From: Algoriphagus yeomjeoni
GTDB taxonomy: Bacteria > Bacteroidota > Bacteroidia > Cytophagales > Cyclobacteriaceae
NCBI RefSeq assembly: GCF_003259505.1
Contig: NZ_QLLK01000021.1
Coordinates: 1-38,088, forward strand
Reading direction: 5' to 3'
DNA: 38,088 bases
The stretch's first letter is position 1; each line of letters starts with the position of its first letter. The position numbers were made by a program, and so were the translations under genes. Positions 15,239-23,402 of this stretch are shown piece after piece. Below the pieces are notes generated by a model that was not told the origin of the DNA, made no database searches, and worked only from the letters and a program-made list of their open reading frames with translations.

Positions 15239-17701
15239 CTAGAACTCTTTCTCTCCAAACTCACTCTTAATAAACCGTGACTTATTTGTCAGCTTATTGA
15301 ATGTATAGCTGATGTTCAACTGGATCATGTCTACTTCATAGACATAATTCGTCGTGGTGTAGAATTCTCCTTCACGCCAAGTGGTAATTCGTTGCTCATT
15401 CGTCGGAAGCAATCCCATATCAATATTTAGCCATTGAAGGGTGGTGCTGAGTCTTCCATCCAGAAAAGTCTTCTGCAAATTCAGATTAGGAGAGAGAAAA
15501 CTGGAATCCTCACCCTGCGCTGTATTGGTTGGGGACAGGTAATTTACTGCTAGTTGAGCCTCCCAGTTTTTACCAAGATCAAAGCTTGTATTGGCGTTGA
15601 TCGAATAAATCCAGCTTTCAGAATTGATGGGCCTATTATCAAATTCCCCCTCGATGGAATAATGATACACATTTGTGCCAGCAAAAATCTGCCACCAATC
15701 TGTAGGGTTTAATTCCAGTCCAACTTCCAGCCCAAGAGATTTTCCTGTACCTACATTTGAATAAATTCTATTCAAAATCGTGTCGTTATAAACCGTATTC
15801 ACGCGATTTACCAGATTCTGCACATTTCTGAAGTAAGTCGTAGCGCTAAAGGAATTGTCTCCAAAATCCTTCACAACACCAATTTCCACCAAGTCCACAA
15901 ATTCAGGCAAGAGTGTAGGATCGCCCTGTTCCAGCGTCTCGGAATGCTCTCGCTCAGGGAATGGATTCATTTTGAACGTAGTGGTTCTCTCCACTCGTCG
16001 GGAGTAGGAGGTTTTGAATTGCAGCTCGTCACTCACAGCATATTGCAAGCTCGCCGATGGGTAGAGCTTTACGAAGTCATACAAATAGGTCGTGTCAACT
16101 GTACCTGCCTTGTCGGTGAGATCCAGCGTTCTATCCATCACTTCCAGCCTTGCGCCAGCAGCGTAATTCCACTTCCCTTTTCTGCCTGTTAATTGTCCAT
16201 AGCCAGAATGCAAAACTCGATTTAAATCTACTCTACTCGAAAACTCAGGAATTAGCTCAAATACTCCAGTTTCATTGTTTTTTCGCTCATATACAAAGTC
16301 CCCAGTATGATTTAGATATCGGTATTGATATCCAAATTCCAGGGTCCCAAATGGTTTTGGAGCTGATTTGTAGTCCACTTGAAGTCGAGTTCCATGTAGC
16401 GGGTTGTCGTTGGTGTTATACTCGTCCTGATAAATAATATTGGTGTCTGGATAGCCCAAATTGCGATTGGTAGTAGGCCCACCAAGCATAGTGTATTCGT
16501 ATAGAAAAGAGCCTGAGAGTTGAGATTTATTTTGAAAAATGTGCTTGTAATCTAGGCTTCCTAAAACAAAATCACCGCGACGAATTCGTAGATTTTCGTT
16601 GTAATACTGCATCGTATACAGTCGCTCCTCATTCACTACGGCATGGTTGTCATAATAGAGGATATCTGCAGTACGATCTGCAGTCTTTTTTCCCGCATAA
16701 AAGCCAAGACTAAAGTCATTGGCCTCATTGGGAGTGAAACCTAAGGTGAATCTGCCTGAGTAGGTTTTGGCAACGGTGCTTCTTTCGCCATCCGAGGGGA
16801 AAAATGTAGTTGTATCTCCGCTTATCGTATAGACTTCACCTTCCCTGCGTCCGCTGATATCATTTCTTTGGAAGTTTCCACCCAGGGAAAGGTCCCATTT
16901 ACCTTTTTTATGATTGATGGTGAAATCAGCCCCATACCTGTGTGGATTGTCTTTGTTGTCATATGGCTCTATACTTGGCGCGCCTATTTTGGCATTTACC
17001 TGCACGAAGGTGCCATCGGTTACCCCTTTCTTCATGATAATATTAATAATCCCTGCTTTTCCCTCCGGGTCATATTTTGCCGAAGGCGAAGTGACTAACT
17101 CTATTCTATCCACTGCATTGGCTGGGAGTTGGGATAAAAGTGCCTCTGGACTCGCTTGTGAAGGCTTGCCATTGATCATGACTACAAAGCCTGTGGTGCC
17201 TCTGACCGAAAGTTCACCCTGAGCATTGATGCTTACCGAAGGTAGATTTCTCAAAACATCCGTTGCGGTACCGCCTTGACTGGTGAGGAAGTTTTCTGAA
17301 TTGTAAACCTGCCGATCTACTTGATTCATGATGGTAAATTTTCTCCCAGATACTTCTACTTCAGATAGTAATTGTTGATCTGGGGTGAGTAAAATGGTCC
17401 CTAAATCCAGTAAGAGATTTTTGGTGATCGACACACCTGAAACAGTCTTCGATTCATAACCCATAAATTGAGCGAGAAGATAGTAATCCCCTGGTTTTAA
17501 GTCTTCTAAGGAAAATAATCCTTCTTGATCTGTCACGGCTCCAGTTATCAGTAAGCTATCCTTGGTTTGATAAATAGCCACACTTGCGTATTCCAGTGGG
17601 CTGTTTTCTGCTTGATCAATTAGCTTACCTTTTACACCTGTTTGAGAAAAAGCAGGTCCACCTAATACTATTATAAAAAGTAGGAATGATAATTTATTCA
17701 T
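15239..17701 (-). CDS. TonB-dependent outer-membrane receptor (CarboxypepD_reg, plug and barrel)
   Basis: An 820-residue protein. A signal peptide (1-19, ending PAFSQ) precedes a carboxypeptidase-regulatory-like Ig domain (about 20-105, with GVKGKLIDQ and YYLLAQFMGYESK). A plug-like region (about 115-225) carries DVLRNLPSVSINAQGELSVR and PSAKYDPEGKAGIINIIMKK. A 14-22-strand beta-barrel runs to the C-terminus, which ends in Phe as expected for BAM-recognised barrels. This matches the 'outer membrane beta-barrel family' proteins, which are shorter than SusC (about 1000 residues). No susD gene is adjacent, so it is probably not a polysaccharide-utilisation SusC. The ligand is unknown. A perfect inverted repeat lies 10 bp upstream of the start. 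Confidence 0.85.
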   Translation of the reverse strand: MNKLSFLLFIIVLGGPAFSQTGVKGKLIDQAENSPLEYASVAIYQTKDSLLITGAVTDQEGLFSLEDLKPGDYYLLAQFMGYESKTVSGVSITKNLLLDLGTILLTPDQQLLSEVEVSGRKFTIMNQVDRQVYNSENFLTSQGGTATDVLRNLPSVSINAQGELSVRGTTGFVVMINGKPSQASPEALLSQLPANAVDRIELVTSPSAKYDPEGKAGIINIIMKKGVTDGTFVQVNAKIGAPSIEPYDNKDNPHRYGADFTINHKKGKWDLSLGGNFQRNDISGRREGEVYTISGDTTTFFPSDGERSTVAKTYSGRFTLGFTPNEANDFSLGFYAGKKTADRTADILYYDNHAVVNEERLYTMQYYNENLRIRRGDFVLGSLDYKHIFQNKSQLSGSFLYEYTMLGGPTTNRNLGYPDTNIIYQDEYNTNDNPLHGTRLQVDYKSAPKPFGTLEFGYQYRYLNHTGDFVYERKNNETGVFELIPEFSSRVDLNRVLHSGYGQLTGRKGKWNYAAGARLEVMDRTLDLTDKAGTVDTTYLYDFVKLYPSASLQYAVSDELQFKTSYSRRVERTTTFKMNPFPEREHSETLEQGDPTLLPEFVDLVEIGVVKDFGDNSFSATTYFRNVQNLVNRVNTVYNDTILNRIYSNVGTGKSLGLEVGLELNPTDWWQIFAGTNVYHYSIEGEFDNRPINSESWIYSINANTSFDLGKNWEAQLAVNYLSPTNTAQGEDSSFLSPNLNLQKTFLDGRLSTTLQWLNIDMGLLPTNEQRITTWREGEFYTTTNYVYEVDMIQLNISYTFNKLTNKSRFIKSEFGEKEF

Positions 17702-17710
17702 TGAAACACC

Positions 17711-17734
17711 ACAATTTTTATGTGTAAAAATTGT
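17711..17734. promoter_or_regulatory. Perfect inverted repeat upstream of the TonB-type receptor
   Basis: ACAATTTTTA (17711-17720) and TAAAAATTGT (17725-17734) are exact inverted copies around TGTG. The element ends 10 bp before the receptor start codon. It could be an operator or a 5' UTR hairpin. Confidence 0.45.
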
Positions 17735-18117
17735 AAAAAAACAAATTGAATTGAATGCCTTTTAAATAATAACTGAAGCAAATTTCTTTTAGGGAGAAAA
17801 ATAAAATTTTTTAAAAGACCGAATTCCCATTTATAAAAAAATTGAAGAAGTTTCTAAAGTAATTTTAAAACCTAATACTTAGTGTTTTGAATGTGTTAGT
17901 GTCTGATTATCAATAATTAAAGTCAATTATTCGAATAAAAATATGTTTGCTTTCAAGGGGAGATTCCTTTTGGGAGCAGTCTGAATAGGGAAATCACGAA
18001 GTTTGAAAGGAAATAATTTTGTTTATTTAAGATTGAAAGAAGCGGGTTGAATGAACTCGATGAAATAACCTCTCTTCTCAATAAGTTGAACCACACCAAT
18101 AAAGTAAATTCTATCTA
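17735..18117. other. AT-rich divergent intergenic region
   Basis: About 380 bp between the divergent TonB-type receptor (minus) and GMC oxidoreductase (plus) must hold both promoters. A weak Bacteroidetes-like pair is visible on the plus strand (TTTG at 18002-18005, TATTTAAG at 18024-18031), but I do not rely on it. No ORF of interest and no RNA gene is seen. Confidence 0.35.
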
Positions 18118-19860
18118 ATGAGTTTTCAAATCAAAAATTCCGGTGAAGCCTACGACGTCATTATTGTGGGTTCTGGAGCTGGAGGTGGAATGGCCTCCAA
18201 AATTCTTTCCGAAGCAGGATTATCAGTTGCCGTCGTAGAAGCAGGGGGTGATTTTGATCCGGCAAAAGAGGAAGATCGCACGCAATTAAGGCCACCTTGG
18301 GAATCACCAAGAAGAGGAGCTGGTACTAGAATCCGGCCTTTTGGAGACTTCGATGCTGCTATCGGAGGCTGGGATATCGATGGAGAACCATACACCAGAA
18401 AGAATGGGACCGAATTCGATTGGTTCCGATCCAGAATGGTGGGTGGAAGAACGAATCACTGGGGGAGAATCTCTCTTCGCTTTGGACCGAATGATTTTAA
18501 GCGAGCCAGCATAGATGGTCTAGGTCATAACTGGCCTATTGGTTACGATGATTTGAAGCCTTACTATGATAAGGTAGATAAGCTAATTGGGGTATTTGGT
18601 ACCAAAGAAGGCATTTACAATGAGCCTGATGGCTTTTTCCTCCCTCCTCCAAAGCCAAGACTTCACGAGCTTTACATGAAAAAAGGTGCGGATAAGGTCG
18701 GAATTCCAATGATCCCTTCACGTCTTTCCATGCTTACTCGTCCAATCAGCAAGGAAAGAGGAGTTTGCTTTTTCTGTAGCCAGTGTAACAGAGCTTGTCA
18801 GGTTTATGCAGATTTCTCAGCGGGAACTTGTCTGGTTCACCCTGCTATGAAAAAAGGTAAAGTTGACCTTTACACGCATTCCATGGTTAGAAAAGTAACA
18901 ACAGACGAGGCTGGTAAGGCAACCGGAGTATCCTTCGTGAGTAAAGTAGACATGAAGGAATACAAGTTGAAATCAAGAGTAGTCGTGCTTGGAGCGTCAG
19001 CCTGTGAATCTGCACGAATCATGATGAACTCCAAGTCAAAATCGCATCCTGACGGGATTGGAAATAGCTCTGGAATGGTAGGGAGATACCTACATGATTC
19101 CACAGGAACAGACCGTATGGCAATCGTACCGAGCCTGATGGATCGTCAGCGATACAATGAAGATGGTGTAGGTGGTCTGCATATGTACACTCCTTGGTGG
19201 GGTGATAACAAGAAACTGGATTTTGCCCGTGGATACCATATTGAGTATTGGGGCGGAATGGGACAACCAGCCTATGGCACCGGAGGAAGTATGGATTCGA
19301 TGAGAAAATATATCACGGACGAATTTGGTGCTCCAAGTCCGAACGGAGGTTATGGAGTAGGATTGAAAAAAGATATTAGAAAACTTTACGGATCCACCAT
19401 GGGGATGTCTGGTAGGGGAGAAAGTGTGCCTATGTATGATAACTATTGCGAGATTGACCCAAATACCGTGGATAAATACGGTATTCCAGTGCTTAGATTT
19501 AACTACAATTGGACGGATCAGGAAGTGAAGCAGGCGAAACACATGCATGACACGTTTGAAGAGATCCTGACAGAAGCTGGAGGCATTTTATTAGGCTCCA
19601 AGCCGGGTCCTGAATCTAAATATGGATTATTGGCACCAGGAAGGATTATTCACGAAGTTGGTACTACTAGAATGGGCGACGATGCCGCTACATCAGTATT
19701 GAATTCCAACTGCCAAGCGCACGATTGTGATAACTTATTCGTAGTGGATGCGGGACCTTTTGTGTCTCAAGCCGATAAGAACCCAACGTGGACCATTCTG
19801 GCCCTTGCATGGAGAACTTCCGATTATATAGTAGGTGAATTGAAAAAGAAAAATATCTAA
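18118..19860 (+). CDS. GMC-family FAD oxidoreductase, catalytic subunit of a periplasmic dehydrogenase
   Basis: A 580-residue GMC flavoprotein. The FAD-binding GSGAGGGMAS lies at 18-27, E41 ends the second strand, and GGRTNHWGR (109-117) follows. The C-terminal catalytic pair is H512 (HEVGTTRMG) and N555 (KNPTWT). The cluster CFFCSQCNRAC gives Cys at 217, 220, 223 and 227. FAD-dependent glucose dehydrogenase alpha subunits hold a 3Fe-4S cluster, so I infer a possible Fe-S site here. The protein has no signal peptide of its own. The next gene, 3 bp downstream, encodes a subunit-3-like partner with a twin-arginine signal, which fits 'hitch-hiker' export. The substrate is probably a sugar, polyol or sugar acid. 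Confidence 0.85.
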   Translation: MSFQIKNSGEAYDVIIVGSGAGGGMASKILSEAGLSVAVVEAGGDFDPAKEEDRTQLRPPWESPRRGAGTRIRPFGDFDAAIGGWDIDGEPYTRKNGTEFDWFRSRMVGGRTNHWGRISLRFGPNDFKRASIDGLGHNWPIGYDDLKPYYDKVDKLIGVFGTKEGIYNEPDGFFLPPPKPRLHELYMKKGADKVGIPMIPSRLSMLTRPISKERGVCFFCSQCNRACQVYADFSAGTCLVHPAMKKGKVDLYTHSMVRKVTTDEAGKATGVSFVSKVDMKEYKLKSRVVVLGASACESARIMMNSKSKSHPDGIGNSSGMVGRYLHDSTGTDRMAIVPSLMDRQRYNEDGVGGLHMYTPWWGDNKKLDFARGYHIEYWGGMGQPAYGTGGSMDSMRKYITDEFGAPSPNGGYGVGLKKDIRKLYGSTMGMSGRGESVPMYDNYCEIDPNTVDKYGIPVLRFNYNWTDQEVKQAKHMHDTFEEILTEAGGILLGSKPGPESKYGLLAPGRIIHEVGTTRMGDDAATSVLNSNCQAHDCDNLFVVDAGPFVSQADKNPTWTILALAWRTSDYIVGELKKKNI

Positions 19861-19863
19861 ATC

Positions 19864-20571
19864 ATGAACAGAAGAGAAAACCTCAAACTACTCTTTACCG
19901 GCTCTCTTGGTACAGGATTATTGTTGACTGGCTGTTCACCTGAGCAGCAAGCTTTGCCTGAAAATGCTTTATTAGCAGGCGGAACTATTGGCGGTAGAAC
20001 GGAAGAAGAAAAGCAACGCGATTTAGAGTTACTTTCAGAGACCTTTTTCACTGAAGATGAGCGTAAGAAACTCAGCACTCTTGTGGATATTATTATGCCA
20101 AAGGATGATGAATCTCCCTCAGCTACTGAATTAAAAGTAGTGGACTTCATGGAGTTTATGATGAAGGATCAGCCTGGAAATCAAACTCGTATGCGTGGCG
20201 GCTTGATGTGGTTGGATTTTGAAGCGGATGAGAAGTTCGGGAAATCATTCAATGAACTTTCTGAATCTGAAGTGATCGAAATCGTAGATGAAGTAGCCTG
20301 GCCAGACACAGCAAAACCTGAATATGAAGGGGGAGTACGCTGGTTCAATATGCTTCGTAACCTTACGTGTTCTGGATATTTCTCTACCCCTGAAGGTTGG
20401 AAATACATGGGCTATGTAGGGAATACTCCAAATGCGTGGGACGGTGTTCCTCAGGAAGTAATGGATAAGCATGGCGTGAAACTGGAAGAAAAATACATTC
20501 CTCAATACCTCAAAATGGAAGATCGCGGAACTGTGATCGAGTGGGATGCGGAAGGAAATATTATTGGGTAA
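19864..20571 (+). CDS. Gluconate 2-dehydrogenase subunit 3 family protein
   Basis: A 235-residue small subunit. The N-terminus MNRRENLKLLFTGSLGTG has twin arginines and then LLLTGC with Cys at about 24, so it may be a Tat-exported lipoprotein. The mature part carries the family pattern FFTEDERKKLSTLVDIIMPK, then an acidic SPSATELKVVDFME segment and an aromatic C-terminal half (GYVGNTPNAWDGVPQE). It starts 3 bp after the GMC gene and is surely cotranscribed. It probably carries the folded flavoprotein across the membrane. A cytochrome c subunit, found in classical three-subunit dehydrogenases, is not encoded next to it. A strong terminator follows. Confidence 0.85.
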   Translation: MNRRENLKLLFTGSLGTGLLLTGCSPEQQALPENALLAGGTIGGRTEEEKQRDLELLSETFFTEDERKKLSTLVDIIMPKDDESPSATELKVVDFMEFMMKDQPGNQTRMRGGLMWLDFEADEKFGKSFNELSESEVIEIVDEVAWPDTAKPEYEGGVRWFNMLRNLTCSGYFSTPEGWKYMGYVGNTPNAWDGVPQEVMDKHGVKLEEKYIPQYLKMEDRGTVIEWDAEGNIIG

Positions 20572-20595
20572 TTAACTTTCCCAAGCCAAAATATG

Positions 20596-20629
20596 AAAGC
20601 CAATGGATGAAAATTCATTGGCTTTTTTT
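20596..20629 (+). terminator. Intrinsic terminator of the GMC dehydrogenase operon
   Basis: AAAGCCAATG (20596-20605) pairs perfectly with CATTGGCTTT (20616-20625) over a 10-nt loop. The T-run continues to 20629. It lies 25 bp past the small-subunit stop. Confidence 0.85.
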
Positions 20630-20770
20630 GTGGTTGAAAGTTACCCGACACTTATAGAGTTGGCTGATCTATTAGAGAATAATTCTGTAGTAGAAATTAG
20701 CTTAATGCAACTGTTGGAGAATGCTTATGCTGTACGAAATAGACCAGCGATAACTGCACAAAGGGGATAA
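20630..20770 (+). pseudogene. Possible gene remnant
   Basis: An open frame of 46 codons from GTG 20630 to TAA 20768 reads VVESYPTLIELADLLENNSV and then VEISLMQLLENAYAV and RNRPAI. It is leucine-rich, helical-looking and protein-like. It has no plausible ATG or ribosome site and begins inside the terminator T-run. It may be the tail of a lost gene. The remaining sequence to 20860 shows nothing else. Confidence 0.25.
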
Positions 20771-20860
20771 TTCCGTCAGATCAGGTTGGTGGCGCCACAT
20801 TAAGTTTTTAGATGGCTTTTAGGAATTATACGAGCATGACTAGCTGTGAATAATTAGTAG

Positions 20861-21691
20861 TTAAAGCTGATTTTTCACTTTTACTAAAAGTCCGGGGAGT
20901 ATTTTCTTACCTATATTCAACTTCTCCTTTAATGATAATGGACTTTTTACTATCTCTTCTGCTATTGCTAAATATATCCCTACTTTATTTTTTTTACTCA
21001 TAAAATCCCAGGAAGCACTAAGCGTTTTTGAATTATAATTCTTTTGAAATAGGACTTTGTTGGTAGAGATGAATTGCCCATGAAATGACAGTTTGATCAT
21101 CCACAGCAAATCTGCCATATGCTCCGGGTTGCCTATTCTTAATTTTGCAACCGGCAGTATTTTTTTTACAACTGAACTTCTGTGAATCCCATGATAGGCA
21201 GCCCACCATCCGTGGACCTGTTTCTTGATGAGCGTAGTTACCAGATCTGATGTAGTAATGCTATTGGATAATTCAACACAGAAAGAGTTTCCCTGAATGA
21301 AAGGTAAACCTATATTTTTCATGCCGGGGATGGCTAAAGCAGCTTGTGGATTTTCTTCTAAAACCTTTATTTGCTCTGCTATGAAACCATCAAAAAGTAT
21401 GTCATCGTGCGGGTGCAAAAAACAATATTCACCTAACTCTACTCCTTTTCTCCACAGATTTTCTGAATTAGAAAACCATCCTAGGTTTACTTCATTTCTC
21501 AAAATAGTGAAGTTGGGATGATCTTTGGCAAAATCTTGGCAGACCTTAAATGTATTATCCTTTGAGCAATCATCACAGAGGATTACCTCGAAGTTTGCAT
21601 AGGTTTGGGCGGCAATTGATTCCAAAGTTTCAATAATAAATTTTTCAGCATTATAAGCTGTTACTAAGGCTATGACTTTAGGGTATATCAC
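20861..21691 (-). CDS. Glycosyltransferase family 2
   Basis: A 276-residue GT-A fold enzyme. The N-terminus has VIALVTAYNAEKFIIETLES, with DDCSKDNT (about 40-47) as the nucleotide-binding loop and FLHPHDDILFDGF (about 92-104) supplying the DxD-like metal site HDD. It transfers a sugar from a nucleotide donor, most likely during assembly of a cell-surface polysaccharide or lipooligosaccharide on the cytoplasmic face. There is no membrane anchor. Its ATG overlaps the stop of the upstream FAD oxidoreductase by 4 bp (ATGA), so the two are translationally coupled and probably act on the same glycan. Confidence 0.85.
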   Translation of the reverse strand: MIYPKVIALVTAYNAEKFIIETLESIAAQTYANFEVILCDDCSKDNTFKVCQDFAKDHPNFTILRNEVNLGWFSNSENLWRKGVELGEYCFLHPHDDILFDGFIAEQIKVLEENPQAALAIPGMKNIGLPFIQGNSFCVELSNSITTSDLVTTLIKKQVHGWWAAYHGIHRSSVVKKILPVAKLRIGNPEHMADLLWMIKLSFHGQFISTNKVLFQKNYNSKTLSASWDFMSKKNKVGIYLAIAEEIVKSPLSLKEKLNIGKKILPGLLVKVKNQL

Positions 21692-22929
21692 GAATAAACA
21701 CGGTTAAGAATGCTTTTGACTGATTCCACAGCAAACATTGGTGCAGTAGTGAGTTTTCCTGTGTCGATAGAATGGTAGTTGCCTCCATAGGTTTTTAGGC
21801 CAATATTAGTTCTATCGTGCAGCTTACTATTACTATCATCGACATCGGTTTTACCATAGGCAACAATTGGAGCCCCATCTACCAAGTACGTGATGGATTT
21901 GTTGATGCCCGGAAACCACTTTTCAATTTCCTCCAAAAAAATGGATGATAAAGCATTTGCTTTTTCTTCGGATACAATTCCTCTACTTACCTCATTCCAA
22001 GTTTCTGGCGGACTTATTTCTGTGCTCCAACCCAAACAACCTGCGGGATACCAAGACAGGTATGCAGTTCCGTCCTTTTTTATGACCACATCACCATATT
22101 TGCCTATCACCATAGTAGCAGAAGGGCGTTCCAGTAAGCTGGGATCAATTTTAACCATCACCCTATACTTCAAGCGATGTAATAAATCCTTCGGTTTAGC
22201 TACTCCAAAAGATTCATCTAGTGCAAATTTACCCTCCCAAGTAGCATTTATTACTTGTTCAGCCTCAAACCTAAATTCTTTGTTGCCGACGAATCCAGAG
22301 ACGGTAAGCATCTCATTATTACGACTGATGTTTTTTATATGATGGTTGGGACAAAAGCTTATGCGAGGATTGGATAGAAGTGCTTCTGTCAAATACTTCT
22401 TCAACAATTCGGTATCCACAGAATATTCAGCTGTTTCAAAAGCTGCCTGCACAACCTCATCGCCAAACAGTTCATTAGCTTTTTCATCTGAGACTCTTTT
22501 TGTTAAATAGCTGGGTTTGGTGCCCAAATAGTCCCAATCTGCATGTTTGGATGTATAATCATCGAAAATTTCCTCCATCTTTTGGTATCGCATTTCCAGC
22601 TCTTCTGGATTGAGAAAAGAATCCTTTGCTACTAAATAATAGAAAGGATTACTCAGCCCAAGATGATAAGATTTGTCGCCTATCCATCTCTCGAGAGATT
22701 TTCGAAATTCCATAGAGGCTTTTAACATCAGCTTAGGTGTGGCAAAAGTAGGGTCATTCATATAGACTATTCCAAGATGAACCTTGCCTTCATTCCTCAA
22801 ACTGGCGCGATTAAATGGAATAGTGTCCTGATCAATTATGGTGACGTACTTACCTTGTTTGGCTAGCTCAAGTGCTATGCAGATTCCTTGAATACCTGCA
22901 CCAAGCACTAAAAATTCATTATTATTCAC
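21688..22929 (-). CDS. FAD-dependent oxidoreductase (DAO fold)
   Basis: A 413-residue flavoprotein. The dinucleotide-binding motif VLGAGIQGICIALELAKQG lies at about 8-26, with D35 (IIDQD) closing the Rossmann unit. NRASLRNEGKVHLGIVY (about 41-57) resembles the FAD-contacting segment of D-amino-acid/glycine-oxidase-like enzymes. The C-terminal GLKTYGGNYHSIDTGKLT is consistent with the family's final FAD loop. The substrate is unknown. Coupling to a GT2 glycosyltransferase by a 4-bp overlap suggests it modifies a sugar or other component of a surface glycan rather than a free amino acid. No other polysaccharide genes are adjacent. Confidence 0.75.
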   Translation of the reverse strand: MNNNEFLVLGAGIQGICIALELAKQGKYVTIIDQDTIPFNRASLRNEGKVHLGIVYMNDPTFATPKLMLKASMEFRKSLERWIGDKSYHLGLSNPFYYLVAKDSFLNPEELEMRYQKMEEIFDDYTSKHADWDYLGTKPSYLTKRVSDEKANELFGDEVVQAAFETAEYSVDTELLKKYLTEALLSNPRISFCPNHHIKNISRNNEMLTVSGFVGNKEFRFEAEQVINATWEGKFALDESFGVAKPKDLLHRLKYRVMVKIDPSLLERPSATMVIGKYGDVVIKKDGTAYLSWYPAGCLGWSTEISPPETWNEVSRGIVSEEKANALSSIFLEEIEKWFPGINKSITYLVDGAPIVAYGKTDVDDSNSKLHDRTNIGLKTYGGNYHSIDTGKLTTAPMFAVESVKSILNRVYS

Positions 22930-23402
22930 TCTTAATTAAAAATTAATTGAATTTAAAACTAGGGATAATGCAGTTGGAATTAAAATTATGATTTAAAAAT
23001 ATTATGATTATCCGCAATGATGCCAGTCACCTTAGATTCTTTGCTTGGTTGGCTGGAAGACCCCTGCCCGAACTACAGGCGGGGGTGACCGAAGACTGAA
23101 GCGGCCTCAAAGCTAGAGTATACCATCTTTCAAGTCGCTTTTTTCTATTTACTGGTAACAAAGCGGATATACATAAAAATATTATCTCAATCTTTAGCAT
23201 TCTTACTTGGTATTGGGCGGCTTGTGCACTAATTGGTTACGATAATTTCAGATTTTTTTTCTATTTCAGTCTGGTCAGGGGCAGCTTTTCAATTTTCATT
23301 GAATTAGTCACCAAGATTTGTACAAGCGATTGGCCTTTTATCCTTTTTTAGAAGGAAAACTTGATCAGTCTACACATATTTACTTTAAACCCATCTAACC
23401 CT
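22930..23402. repeat. Intergenic region with dispersed-repeat and hairpin sequence
   Basis: 473 bp separate the divergent FAD oxidoreductase and phosphatase genes. At about 23010-23031 lies TATCCGCAATGATGCCAG and the following CACC; a near-identical stretch recurs at the right end (38002-38024), so it is a dispersed repeat. ACCCCTGCC (23060-23068) can pair with GGCGGGGGT (23078-23086), one pair being G-T, over a 9-nt loop. GCGGATATAC at about 23163-23172 is the reverse complement of sequence beside the right-end copy. No credible ORF is present. Confidence 0.45.

Noticed and set aside
15239..17701. SusC of a polysaccharide-utilisation locus
   Set aside because: At 820 residues it is shorter than SusC, and there is no susD or glycoside hydrolase next to it.
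19090..19548. 152-aa minus-strand ORF opposite the GMC oxidoreductase
   Set aside because: It is a shadow of a clearly conserved flavoprotein frame with recognised motifs on the plus strand.
21890..22342. 150-aa plus-strand ORF opposite the FAD oxidoreductase
   Set aside because: It is a shadow frame; the minus strand carries the conserved flavoprotein and the coupled glycosyltransferase.
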